Source: Omphiscola glabra
Lineage: Eukaryota > Mollusca > Gastropoda > Lymnaeidae
DNA: 64,000 nucleotides
Direction: 5' to 3'
NCBI GenBank assembly: GCA_964017045.1
Contig: OZ024797.1
Location: forward strand, 15,954,863 to 16,018,862
A program made the translations under genes and the position numbers. Every line of letters starts with the position of its first letter. Position 1 is the first letter of the stretch. This document shows, piece after piece, positions 43,801-54,297 of the stretch. The notes under the pieces were generated by a model that saw only the letters and a program-made list of their open reading frames with translations, did no database searches and was not told the origin of the DNA.

Positions 43801-45965
43801 TAATGTGTAGACCAGAGATTAAAAATGTTATATAAAAAAGGTAATGTGTAGACCAGAGATTATATATAAAAAAAAGATAATGTGTAGACCAGAGATTAAA
43901 AATGTTATATAAAAAAGATAATGTGTAGACCAGAGATTATATATAAAAAAAAGATAATGTGTAGACCAGAGATTAAAAATGTTATATAAAAAAGATAATG
44001 TGTAGACCAGAGATTATATATAAAAAAAAGATAATGTGTAGACCAGAGATTAAAAATGTTATATAAAAAAGGTAATGCGTAGACCAGAGATTATATATAA
44101 AAAAAAGATAATGTGTAGACCAGAGATTAAAAATGTTATATAAAAAAGGTAATGCGTAGACCAGAGATTATATATAAAAAAAAGATAATGTGTAGACCAG
44201 AGATTAAAAATGTTATGTATAAAAAAAGATAATGTGTAGACCAGAGATTAAAAATGTTATATAAAAAAGGTAATGCGTAGACCAGAGATTATATATAAAA
44301 AAAAGATAATGTGTAGACCAGAGATTAAAAATGTTATGTATAAAAAAAGATAATGTGTAGACCAGAGATTAAAAATGTTATATAAAAAAGGTAATGCGTA
44401 GACCAGAGATTATATATAAAAAAAGATAATGTGTAGACCAGAGATTAAAAATGTTATGTATAAAAAAAGATAATGTGTAGACCAGAGATTAAAAATGTTA
44501 TATAAAAAAGGTAATGTGTAGACCAGAGATTATATATAAAAAAAGATAATGTGTAGACCAGAGATTAAAAATGTTATGTATAAAAAAAGATAATGTGTAG
44601 AACAGAGATTAAAAATGTTATATAAAAAAGGTAATGCGTAGACCAGAGATTATATATAAAAAAAAGATAATGTGTAGACCAGAGATTAAAAATGTTATGT
44701 ATAAAAAAAGATAATGTGTAGACCAGAGATTAAAAATGTTATATAAAAAAGGTAATGCGTAGACCAGAGATTATATATAAAAAAAAGATAATGTGTAGAC
44801 CAGAGATTAAAAATGTTATGTATAAAAAAAGATAATGTGTAGACCAGAGATTAAAAATGTTATATAAAAAAGGTAATGCGTAGACCAGAGATTATATATA
44901 AAAAAAAGATAATGTGTAGACCAGAGATTAAAAATGTTATGTATAAAAAAAGATAATGTGTAGACCAGAGATTAAAAATGTTATATAAAAAAGGTAATGT
45001 GTAGACCAGAGATTATATATAAAAAAAAGATAATGTGTAGACCAGAGATTAAAAATGTTATATAAAAAAGGTAATGCGTAGACCAGAGATTATATATAAA
45101 AAAAAGATAATGTGTAGACCAGAGATTAAAAATGTTATGTATAAAAAAAGATAATGTGTAGACCAGAGATTAAAAATGTTATATAAAAAAGGTAATGCGT
45201 AGACCAGAGATTATATATAAAAAAAAGATAATGTGTAGACCAGAGATTAAAAATGTTATGTATAAAAAAAGATAATGTGTAGACCAGAGATTAAAAATGT
45301 TATATAAAAAAGGTAATGCGTAGACCAGAGATTATATATAAAAAAAAGATAATGTGTAGACCAGAGATTAAAAATGTTATGTATAAAAAAAGATAATGTG
45401 TAGACCAGAGATTAAAAATGTTATATAAAAAAGGTAATGTGTAGACCAGAGATTATATATAAAAAAAAGATAATGTGTAGACCAGAGATTAAAAATGTTA
45501 TATAAAAAAGGTAATGTGTAGACCAGAGATTATATATAAAAAAAAGATAATGTGTAGACCAGAGATTAAAAATGTTATATAAAAAAGATAATGTGTAGAC
45601 CAGAGATTATATATAAAAAAAAGATAATGTGTAGACCAGAGATTAAAAATGTTATATAAAAAAGATAATGTGTAGACCAGAGATTATATATAAAAAAAAG
45701 ATAATGTGTAGACCAGAGATTAAAAATGTTATATAAAAAAGGTAATGCGTAGACCAGAGATTATATATAAAAAAAAGATAATGTGTAGACCAGAGATTAA
45801 AAATGTTATATAAAAAAGGTAATGCGTAGACCAGAGATTATATATAAAAAAAAGATAATGTGTAGACCAGAGATTAAAAATGTTATATCAAAAAGGTAAT
45901 GCGTAGACCAGAGATTATATATAAAAAAAAGATAATGTGTAGACCAGAGATTAAAAATGTTATTT
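40900..45965. repeat. 5-kb minisatellite with 121-bp higher-order unit
   Basis: The core GATAATGTGTAGACCAGAGA recurs about 120 times every 34-43 bases. For most of the array three unit types follow in fixed order: one ending ATGTTATGTAT, one ending ATGTTATAT, and one with GGTAATG(T/C)G that ends early in TTATATATA; together they make ~121 bp. From about 42.7 kb GGTAATGCG variants dominate. A rare variant, GTAGAACAGAG, occurs only at about 43050 and 44600 in matching contexts, so a block of ~1.55 kb is itself duplicated. Divergence is very low. Confidence 0.97.
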
Positions 45966-46263
45966 AAAGAAAAACGGATGGCATTGGATTTTCGAAAAGC
46001 TAAATTAAAAAACCAAACAAATTTGAAGTGAATAAAAAGTGGAAAACATATTTTTAAAAGTAAGTGAGAATCTTAAATAAAAATGAACCTATTAGAAATC
46101 CGTCACATAATTAATGGTTTTGATAACAAAAATTACACACACAAATAAATAAAAACTTGGAAGCCGATCATCTAAAGACCCATAATGTTTAGTGGTTGCC
46201 AACCTCGACGCTCTTGGAGCTCGTCAGATGTCTCAAACAAAGCCGCATTTATGTCATCGTTAA
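45966..46263. other. AT-rich spacer, nothing recognised
   Basis: No frame or motif could be supported. Confidence 0.35.
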
Positions 46264-46460
46264 CAGTGTTTCTTTCAGGCTGTTCAGTCTCCCCTCCCGT
46301 TGTGGGCAGGGGTGTCAAAATTGGGCAATAAGGCCCCCCAGGGAAAGTTCTGAATCCGGCTCAATGAGCCCATCCCCTGGAAAGTTTTGATAATTTCAAA
46401 ATACAGGGAAGAATTTCGGCACATACTTAAGTTAGTTTAGATGAGAGATATTGGTATTAT
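46264..46460 (+). mobile_element. Left end of GTTTCTTTCAG-family element
   Basis: It begins CAGTGTTTCTTTCAGGC, like 19702, 27905 and 57699. Downstream ATAATTTCAAAATACAGGGA resembles the internal part of the 27905 copy. No right end with a matching flank was found. Confidence 0.5.
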
Positions 46461-46599
46461 TTAACATCGCATCTGTTTTTTTCCCTCCACATATGTCTTT
46501 GAAATGCGTCTGAATTAAGATGTTTTTGTAGAAGTTTGCCCAATTTGTGTCTTGTATGTAGCGCCTCTCTCTCTATAGTTTATTTAAGCGTAGAATAAA

Positions 46600-47370
46600 G
46601 CCTACAATGTCCTTATACAAAGGCCTACAATGTCCTACAAAGGCCTACAATGTCCTACAAAGGCCTACAATGTGCTACAAAGGCCTACAATGTGCTACAA
46701 AGGCCTACAATGTGCTACAAAGGCCTACAATGTGCTACAAAGGCCTACAATGTCCTACAAAGGCCTACAATGTGCTACAAAGGCCTACAATGTCCTACAA
46801 AGGCCTACAATGTCCTACAAAGGCCTACAATGTGCTACAAAGGCCTACAATGTCCTACAAAGGCCTACAATGTGCTACAAAGGCCTACAATGTCCTACAA
46901 AGGCCTACAATGTGCTACAAAGGCCTACAATGTGCTACAAAGGCCTACAATGTGCTACAAAGGCCTACAATGTGCTACAAAGGCCTACAATGTCCTACAA
47001 AGGCCTACAATGTCCTACAAAGGCCTACAATGTGCTACAAAGGCCTACAATGTCCTACAAAGGCCTACAAGGTGCTACAAAGGCCTACAATGTCCTACAA
47101 AGGCCTACAATGTGCTACAAAGGCCTACAATGTGCTACAAAGGCCTACAATGTGCTACAAAGGCCTACAATGTGCTACAAAGGCCTTCAATGTGCTACAA
47201 AGGCCTACAATGTGCTACAAAGGCCTACAATGTGCTACAAAGGCCTACAATGTGCTACAAAGGCCTACAATGTGCTACAAAGGCCTACAATGTGCTACAA
47301 AGGCCTACAATGTGCTACAAAGGCCTACAATGTGCTACAAAGGCCTACAATGTGCTACAAAGGCCTACAG
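46600..47370. repeat. 20-bp minisatellite, ~38 copies
   Basis: TACAAAGGCCTACAATGTGC repeats head to tail with a G/C alternation in the second-last base of the unit. Each unit contains the palindrome AGGCCT. Because 20 is not a multiple of three and no unit has a stop, all three + frames stay open (248-281 codons); none is a gene. Confidence 0.97.
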
Positions 47371-47580
47371 ACTTACCAGGTTGTCATTACTTTTAGCCGA
47401 AATCAAGCCATCATGACATTTGGAACAGAGAAAAAAGACAACAAAAATCCTAAAAATAATGCAAAAAATAAATAAAATGAAAGGTAATTCTTATAAAAAT
47501 TTAGAAGATATATCCTGAATAATAAGCTGTTTAATTTACGATGAGTTTACGATGCTGAATTGGGATTTTATTTATATAAT

Positions 47581-47888
47581 GGCCATCGATCGTGGTCCAT
47601 CTCTCTGTATTGTTTCTGGACATAACTATAATGTCTATCGATCGTGGTCCATCTCTCTGTGTTGTTTCTTGACATAACTATAATGTCTATCGATCGTGGT
47701 CCATCTCTCTGTAATGTTTCTGGACATAACTATAATGTCCATCGATCGTGTTCCATCTCTCTGTGTTGTTTCTGGACATAACTATAATGTCCATCGATCG
47801 TGTTCCATCTCTCTGTGTTGTTTCTTGACATAACTATAATGTCCATCGATCGTGGTCCATCTCTCTGTGTTGTTTCTTGACATAACAC
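47581..47888. repeat. 52-bp minisatellite, ~6 copies
   Basis: ATCGATCGTGGTCCATCTCT recurs every 52 bases with few changes. Each unit contains overlapping palindromes ATCGAT and CGATCG. Confidence 0.95.
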
Positions 47889-48074
47889 TAAAACCTTGAT
47901 TTATTAAATATTAATTTAGGCTCACCAGGCCCCCCTCCTCTTCCACCAACAGGTTATAAATGTCACAAGTGAACTAATGCTATTCATTTTTTAAAAATAT
48001 ATATTTTTTATTCCTTGACATAATTTGATTATAAATATTATTTCAGCATCCTTGAGAAGCTATATAAGCTATAA

Positions 48075-48180
48075 ACAATATTATTGATTGATTGATTGGA
48101 TATTTATACAGCGCTGGTATCCAAGCTACTTTATGACAAAGCAATATTTATAAATAAAGCAGACCAGGAATTTAAAAAAA
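48075..48180 (-). mobile_element. LINE 3'-end fragment with CAAT tail (L2/CR1-like)
   Basis: On the minus strand AGCGCTGTATAAATATCC is followed by four CAAT units, the pattern seen at the 3' ends of L2/CR1-type LINEs. Only about 100 bp remain. Confidence 0.5.
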
Positions 48181-48208
48181 AAAATTCTTTAAAATCCAAT
48201 TTTTGCGC

Positions 48209-48781
48209 GCCAAATAACACGTAAACTTAATGATAAGTTCACCAAATAACACGTAAACTTAATGATAAGTTCACCAAATAACACGTAAACTTAATGATAA
48301 GTTCACCAAATAACACGTAAACGTAATGATAAGTTCACCAAATAACACGTAAACTTAATGATAAGCTCACCAAATAACACGTAAACTTAATGATAAGTTC
48401 ACCAAATAACACGTAAACCTAATGATAAGTTCACCAAATAACACGTAAACTTAATGATAAGTTCACCAAATAACACGTAAACTTAATGATAAGTTCACCA
48501 AATAACACGTAAACGTAATGATAAGTTCACCAAATAACACGTAAACTTAATGATAAGCTCACCAAATAACACGTAAACTTAATGATAAGTTCACCAAATA
48601 ACACGTAAACTTAATGATAAATTCACCAAATAACACGTAAACCTAATGATAAGTTCACCAAATAACACGTAAACCTAATGATAAGTTCACCAAATAACAC
48701 GTAAACCTAATGATAAGTTCACCAAATAACATGTAAACTTAATGATAAATTCACCAAATAACATGTAAACTTAATGATAAG
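48209..48781. repeat. 32-bp minisatellite, ~18 copies
   Basis: CACCAAATAACACGTAAACT recurs every 32 bases. Diagnostic variants (AAACG, AAACC, AAGCTC) recur in the same order, suggesting a five-unit block (~160 bp) was duplicated. Confidence 0.95.
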
Positions 48782-48808
48782 ATTAAAAAAAAAAAGAAAT
48801 GGAATAAT

Positions 48809-49255
48809 AAAACGAAGTGGCTATTGGTACCCGGGTACCAAACTTGAGAGGCTGGGATCAAAAAACGATTTAAAATATTAATGTTGGGTTTGTAAGACCA
48901 AATCAGGTACCAAATGAAAGATAATTGAATGGACTATACGTTTGAAATGTTAATTCTTCAGTTTTACTAAAATAAACTACCACAAATGACATCCGAATAG
49001 CATTGAGCTTAATGGTACCCGGGTGCGAATGGCGGCGCTGCGTGTCCGGGTCCGGGTCCATTTTGACTAATGCTATTCGGGTTTCATTTGTAGTAGTTTA
49101 TTTTAGTTAAAATGAAGAATTTAGTTTACAAACGTATAGTACATTCAATTATCTTTCATTTGATATAACATTTGGTCTTACAAACCCAACCAAAATATTT
49201 TAAATAGTTTTTTTAATCACAAGCTCTCAATTCTGGTACCCGGGTACCAATAGGT
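48809..49255. mobile_element. Foldback element with ~190-bp arms and GGTACCCGGGTACC ends
   Basis: The left arm (48821-48996) and the right arm (49062-49253, inverted) match over ~180 bases: TTGTAAGACCAAAT, AAATGAAAGATAATTGAATG, ACTATACGTTTG, TAAAATAAACTAC and CCGAATAGCATT appear in both. Each outer end carries GGTACCCGGGTACC, a perfect 14-bp palindrome. The ~65-bp centre is GC-rich and has a partial third GGTACCCGGGTG. There is no coding capacity, and no clear target duplication was identified. Confidence 0.75.
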
Positions 49256-49566
49256 GCAGCCTTAATAAAATAAATCTAACACAGCAAAACACGTTGCCAT
49301 TTTTTTTTATATTAATAATGTGTTTATTAAAGGGAAATAAATCAGAAAATGTAACGCTTAATTTATACTTGGGTAGCTTACCTTACTTAAGAACAAAATA
49401 AACTACCGTAGAGCTTTCAGGACCTTTGACACGGGATCCCAACTTAAATTCATATTTAACAAAAGTAAAGTAAGTGCAGATTAAAATTTTGGAAAATATA
49501 TTTCAAAATATTCGTTTGAACCCGGTCTAATAAACGACTCTTTAAAAAATGATACAGGAGGTTTTT
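49256..49566. other. Spacer between foldback arms
   Basis: It is AT-rich, with no recognised feature. Confidence 0.3.
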
Positions 49567-49767
49567 AAAACGAAGTGGCTATAGGCACACGGGTACCAGA
49601 ATTGAGAGGTTGGGATTAAAAAAACTATTTAAAACGATTTAAAATATTATTGTTGGGTTTGTAAGACCAAATCAGGTATCAAATGAAAGATAATTGAATG
49701 GACTATACGTTTGAAATGTTAATTCTTCAGTTTTACTTAAATAAACTACCACAAATGACACCCGACA
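49567..49767. mobile_element. Third, solo arm of the foldback element
   Basis: It repeats the left arm at 48809-48996 in direct orientation (shared AAAACGAAGTGGCTAT start, then GGGTACCAGAATTGAGAG, TTGTAAGACCAAATCAGGTA and onward) and ends at ACAAATGACACCCGA. It lacks the inverted partner. Confidence 0.75.
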
Positions 49768-50067
49768 ATAAATGACTAATACAATAATATGTGAACAACG
49801 AGAAGTGGTGGTGCGCCTCAAACTTAAAATCGGGAGGAATCTATTTTTAAAAGAATCGAGTGCTTGATTTAGATTTGCCTGAAATATTCGCAAATATATA
49901 GAGCGTATAACTATTTCATTGAATACGCCATTTCAATATTTTTAATAAAGAATTCTAAAAATGAAAATTTAGTTGTTTTTTTAATAATAATAAATAATAT
50001 TTTCGCTTTATTGTTTTACCCATTTTTTTCTTCGGTTGGGGGGGGGGGGGAGTGCCACACCCACTTC
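49768..50067. other. Spacer with a G-run
   Basis: It is AT-rich. A run of about 15 G lies at 50037-50052. Confidence 0.35.
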
Positions 50068-50305
50068 GTTCCCCCTAGAGATGCCTGAAAGAAACTGCTT
50101 GGCAGAGTGGCAGCCCTAACTTCTCCCCTAGCGATGCCTGAAAGAAACTGCTTGGCAGAGTGGCAGCCATAACTTCTCACCTAGAGATGCCCGAAAGAAA
50201 CTGCTTGGTAGAGTGGCAGCGTGGCAGAGTGGCAGCCCTAACTTCTCCCCTAGAGATGCCTGAAAGAAACTGCTTGGCAGAGTGGCAGCCCCAACTCCTC
50301 CCCTT
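50068..50305. repeat. 53-bp minisatellite containing a transposon-end motif, 4 copies
   Basis: GATGCCTGAAAGAAACTGCT recurs every 53 bases, with a 16-bp insertion in one unit. GCCTGAAAGAAACTG is the inverted form of the GTTTCTTTCAGGC ends seen at 27905 and 57699, so the array seems to have grown from a transposon terminus. Confidence 0.88.
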
Positions 50306-50576
50306 GATCAATTTACCAGGATTATTTTCCCCCGCCTAGTTTCTTTACCTGTGTACCGTAGTAGCTCAGGTCAAACAAATAATTTTAATGGTTGCTTGTT
50401 TGAGAACCGCGGCTCCATAAAGTAGATCAAATATTTGACCCACGGCCCCACGCCCACGACACTTCAACGGTGGCAAATCACTGCTTCACTTAGATACCAG
50501 CTGATGACTGGGTCAATTATATACATTAGCATTTAAGTGGGACAAACAATGACACAGACGTGTAACAAGATTAAAC

Positions 50577-50950
50577 TAGCACATGTACACAGAGACGGAT
50601 ACTACACTAGCACACAGAGACGGATACTACACTAGCACACAGAGACGGATACTACACTAGCACATGCACACAGAGACGGATACTACACTAGCACACAGAG
50701 ACGGATACTACACTAGCACATGCACACAGAGACGGATACTACACTAGCACACAGAGACGGATACTACACTAGCACACAGAGACGGATACTACACTAGCAC
50801 ATGCACACAGAGACAGATACTACACTAGCACATGCACACAGAGACGGATACTACACTAGCACATGCACACAGAGACGGATACTACACTAGCATATGCACA
50901 CAGAGACGGATACTACACTAGCACATGTACACAGAGACGGATACTGATAT
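50577..50950. repeat. 25/31-bp minisatellite, ~14 copies
   Basis: ACAGAGACGGATACTACACT recurs with 25-bp units or 31-bp units that add ATGCAC. Confidence 0.95.
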
Positions 50951-51261
50951 AGCAGATGCACACATATATGAATAAACACATTAAAAGCACACAGCGGTGG
51001 AAACAACTGGCGGTTGCTATACATCATACATTTGTGTGATACATTTTATATTTAAATTTCAATAACAAAACACGATAAGACCAAGCAGGCGATCGAATTA
51101 CCTGCCCCTGCATATTTATGTAACGCCAGACCGACTTTGGGTTAAGCCCACGACCGATATCTTTATCTAGGCAGCGTTCCCCATATGGTTGTCCACGGAC
51201 CACAACATGCATATTTATGACCAAATAAATATAAGGTATTAAAAATTTTTTTTTGGCACCT

Positions 51262-51269
51262 ATAACTGG
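51262..51269. repeat. 8-bp target duplication, left
   Basis: ATAACTGG pairs with ATACCTGG at 51459-51466 (7 of 8). Confidence 0.65.
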
Positions 51270-51458
51270 CAGAGGCGTAGCGAGCTTAACTCGCGCCCGG
51301 GGCACAATACCTATTTAGCGCCCCCCAATACCTTTTTAGCGCCCCCCCCTATTCGAAAACCATACAATATTATAGTAAAATATGCCATTTGGCGCCCCAT
51401 TGTGAGTAGCGCCCGGGGCATGATGCCCCCCTTGCCCCCCCCCCTCACTACGCCACTG
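51270..51458. mobile_element. hAT-type MITE, 189 bp
   Basis: The left end CAGAGGCGTAGCGAG mirrors the right end, whose reverse complement is CAGTGGCGTAGTGAG (13 of 15). Near-identical 8-bp flanks (ATAACTGG and ATACCTGG) fit a hAT insertion. The interior is full of GCGCCC motifs in both orientations (GCGCCCGGGGCA near both ends). Confidence 0.8.
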
Positions 51459-51657
51459 ATACCTGGCGCGTCCACCTGTCCGCCAAACGTAAAAGTAAAG
51501 GAAACGCGGGATAGCGTACCATGCCGTAATTCCTTTCAGATCTTGCATCACGTGCTCGACCCGAATACCCTGCATAGTGTCCTCACCGTGACCTCTCGTC
51601 TCGCCCCGGTAGCCGTCTGCTGCAGGCGTTCTCAATCTTGTTCACATCGGCTTCTAT

Positions 51658-51845
51658 AAAAAGTTTAAAGCACGCTACCCAGCTATTTGGTGTGTCAATT
51701 GATAATTTATAAATTACGCTACACAGCTATACGGTGTGTTAATTGATAATTTATAAAGCACGCTAGACAGCTATTTGGTGTGTTAATTGATCACATATAA
51801 ATCACGCTACACAGCTATTTGGTGTGTCAAATGATAATATATAGA
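51658..51845. repeat. 45-bp minisatellite, ~4 copies
   Basis: ACGCTACACAGCTATTTGGT recurs every 45 bases with moderate divergence. Confidence 0.93.
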
Positions 51846-52101
51846 TTCAACACAATGACCCGAACGAAACAACTTTTATGTGTAGAAAATGTAAGGCGCT
51901 ATTCCTTTCTTTAATTTAAAAACAAACTATTCCATTGACATTTGGATAGATTTCCTCTTTAGGAACGTGATTAGCAATCAATAATAAAATAAAAAATTAG
52001 CAATAAAAAGGTCCGGGGAATAAAAAAAAACAACAACTGAATCCAGCATTTATGACGTCAGTACCAGGATGCATTCTACAATTTTAATGCATTACCTAGA
52101 T

Positions 52102-52644
52102 CAGTGGCGTAGCTTGTGGGGTGCGTACCGCACCGTGTGACACCATCTTAGGGGGGTGACACCCAATTGAAAAATTGCATATTTACAGAGCACACACTGC
52201 TCGGTCTAACCAAATTTCGTTAAAGGTTATCCGATTACAAGTATATTTTCCACACATGTAACCAATCCAAATGCGTGCTTTATTAAAAGTTCAAGGTTGA
52301 TGAGGTGACCCCATAATTAGGCGAATAGCTGAATGGGACTTACTAGAATCGCTTCCAATACTCTCGATAAGCAACAATTGTTTCTTACGATCTGTGTGTC
52401 TATGGCTTCGTGTGAGCGGAGTTTTTCAAAACTAGGGCTTATCAAGAGCTATTAACGATCCCCCCCCCCCCCCCCCCATGGAACAGTTAGGGCTTTCTGA
52501 TCTGGCTCTAATATCAATTGGAAGTGATACGGTGAAGGATAGTGGTTTTGATTAAGTGTTGACAGGTTTGCAGCTTTGAAAACCTTAAATTTAAACACTA
52601 CGAGTTTACTGCACCGGATGACACCAACCCTATCTACGTCACTG
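52102..52644 (+). mobile_element. hAT transposon remnant with C-terminal transposase codons
   Basis: The left end CAGTGGCGTAG mirrors the right end (reverse complement CAGTGACGTAG), and further inside TGACACCA occurs in both. CCTAGAT flanks both sides (52095-52101 and 52645-52651). Inside, 52396-52452 encodes VSMASCERSFSKLGLIKSY and 52478-52525 encodes MEQLGLSDLALISIG, the conserved hAT C-terminal dimerisation region. The two are separated by an expanded C-run (about 52459-52477). Confidence 0.8.
52396..52528 (+). pseudogene. hAT dimerisation domain fragment
   Basis: ASCERSFSKL followed by LALISI is the signature of hAT C-terminal dimerisation domains. A stop after KSY and the C-run break the frame, so no protein is made. 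Confidence 0.75.
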
Positions 52645-52682
52645 CCTAGATCCAGCATTGATGACGTCAGTACTAAGATGTA

Positions 52683-53876
52683 CCAACAGGCTGGCTTCCG
52701 GACCAACAGATCCTGTACTGACCAAATTGCAACACTGCGCATCATCCTAGAGCAATCCCTGGAATGGAACTCACCCCTCTACATCAACTTCGTTGACTAC
52801 GAGAAAGCCTTTGACAGTGTGGATAGGCAAACCCTCTGGAGACTGTTGAGACATTATGGAGTCCCGCGGAAAATCACGGACTTGATCAGAAACTCTTACG
52901 AGGGGATGACCTGCCGAGTGGTCCACGGACAACAGGTGACGGATGCTTTCCAGGTGAAGACAGGTGTGAGGCAGGGATGTTTGCTTTCGCCTTTCCTGTT
53001 CCTATTGGCCATTGACTGGGTGATGAAAACTTCCACACAACAGAAGCGGAATGGTATTCAATGGACCTTGTGGGACCAGCTTGATGACCTCGATTTGCTG
53101 ACGATCTTGCCCTTCTCTCCCATACCCAACAACAGATGCAGGAGAAGACCAGAAATATTGCAGACACTTCTGCACGTATTGGTCTTAATATTCACAAGGG
53201 GAAGAGCAAGGTCCTCAAGGTCAATGCCGCTACCAATACAGCACCCATCAGGCTCAAAGAGGAAGCGCTCGAAGAGGTAGAGAGCTTTGTCTACCTTGGC
53301 AGCATCGTGGACAAGCAAGGTGGGACAGATGCTGACATCAAAATAAGGGTAGGAAAGGCACGGGCAGCCTTCCAACAACTAAAAAATGTCTGGGCCTCCA
53401 AACACCTAAATACCAAACTGAAGATCAGAACCTTCAACACAATGGTGAAACCGGTTCTACTGTATGGTGCAGAAACATGGAGAATCACTGCTGGGAATAT
53501 GAAGAGAATCCAGTCCTTCATCAATAACTGCTTAAGAAGGATTCTCGGGATTCATTGGCCCGACAGAATCAGCAACCAGAAACTGTGGCAGCGGACAAAG
53601 CAAGAACCTGTAGAACAAGAGATCCTCCAGAGAAGATGGAGATGGATTGGCCATACGCTCAGGAAACCTGCCTCCAGCATAACTAGACAAGCCTTGAATT
53701 GGAACCCTCAAGGAAAACGGAAAAGAGGCAGGCCTAAGAACACTTGGCGCCGTGAAGTGGAGGCGGATACCAAGAAACTTGGCCACACTTGGGGGAGGCT
53801 GGAGAGATTGGCTCAGGATCGTGATGCCTGGAGGGCTCTTGTAGGCGGCCTATGTCCTATTCACAGACGTCGATGA
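52683..53876 (+). pseudogene. LINE reverse transcriptase, frameshift at the catalytic box
   Basis: The first frame holds QAGFRTNRSCTDQI, FVDYEKAFDSVDRQTLW, NSYEGMTCRVVHG and TGVRQGCLLSPFLF. At about 53096 one base appears to be missing, just at the codon before the ADD catalytic residues, so the frame passes into a second one (from about 53136) with QLDDLD upstream and [65 protein letters not shown] and [18 protein letters not shown] downstream, ending [15 protein letters not shown]. Apart from this lesion the protein is well preserved, so inactivation is recent or the copy was born truncated. Confidence 0.88.
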
Positions 53877-53917
53877 AGATCGGCTGCTGTTCCTCGAGGA
53901 CGAAAAGGCGAAAGAAG
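52683..53917 (+). mobile_element. 5'-truncated LINE with 11-bp target duplication
   Basis: It is flanked by ACTAAGATGTA at 52672-52682 and 53918-53928. The 5' end is inside the reverse transcriptase domain; the 3' end follows soon after the protein stop (53876), with the tail GGCGAAAGAAG. It inserted into the second copy of a ~62-bp direct duplication (52041-52101 and 52645 onward), whose first copy borders the hAT remnant. Confidence 0.88.
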
Positions 53918-53942
53918 ACTAAGATGTATTCTACAAGTTCAA

Positions 53943-53985
53943 CACACTACCTAGGGGTGCACTACCTAAGGGTGCACTACCTAGG
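53943..53985. repeat. 15-bp repeat, 3 copies
   Basis: GTGCACTACCTAGGG occurs three times with one A/G change. Confidence 0.85.
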
Positions 53986-54098
53986 GGGGTTACCGTCAAA
54001 GTTTTTTTTTGAACGCACTATACTATATAGTAAAACGAAATAATGCGTTCAAATGAAATTTAAAGCAAAACTTTAACGTGTGGACTGAAAAAAAGATT

Positions 54099-54172
54099 CG
54101 ATCAAATTTCCGTTCGATCAAATTTCCGTCGATCAATTTTCCGTCGACGAAATTTCTTTCGATCAAATTTCC
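54099..54172. repeat. ~17-bp repeat, ~4 copies
   Basis: CGATCAAATTTCCGTT units recur with small length changes. Confidence 0.85.
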
Positions 54173-54297
54173 GGATACGACCTAGGGGTGGTACTCAAAG
54201 AACACAATTAGCACAAATGGGTTATAGCCCGTCAAACATTTTACGCACCAAATGTTCTCGCAGTTATCGGTCATTAAGTGAAATCAGCGCCATCTTT

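Noticed and set aside
46607..47475. Three overlapping + strand open frames of 248-281 codons (YKGLQCATKAYNVLQRP units)
   Set aside because: They are the three frames of one stop-free 20-bp tandem repeat. No domain, no splice context and no codon bias.
46264..50093. A 3.8-kb element between the CAGTGTTTCTTTCAG end at 46264 and the AAAGAAACTG end at 50093
   Set aside because: Flanks differ (ATCGTTAA versus CTTGGCAG) and the right motif is part of a tandem array.
50390..50420. hAT-like end GTTTGAGAACCGCGGCT
   Set aside because: Short, degenerate and without a partner.
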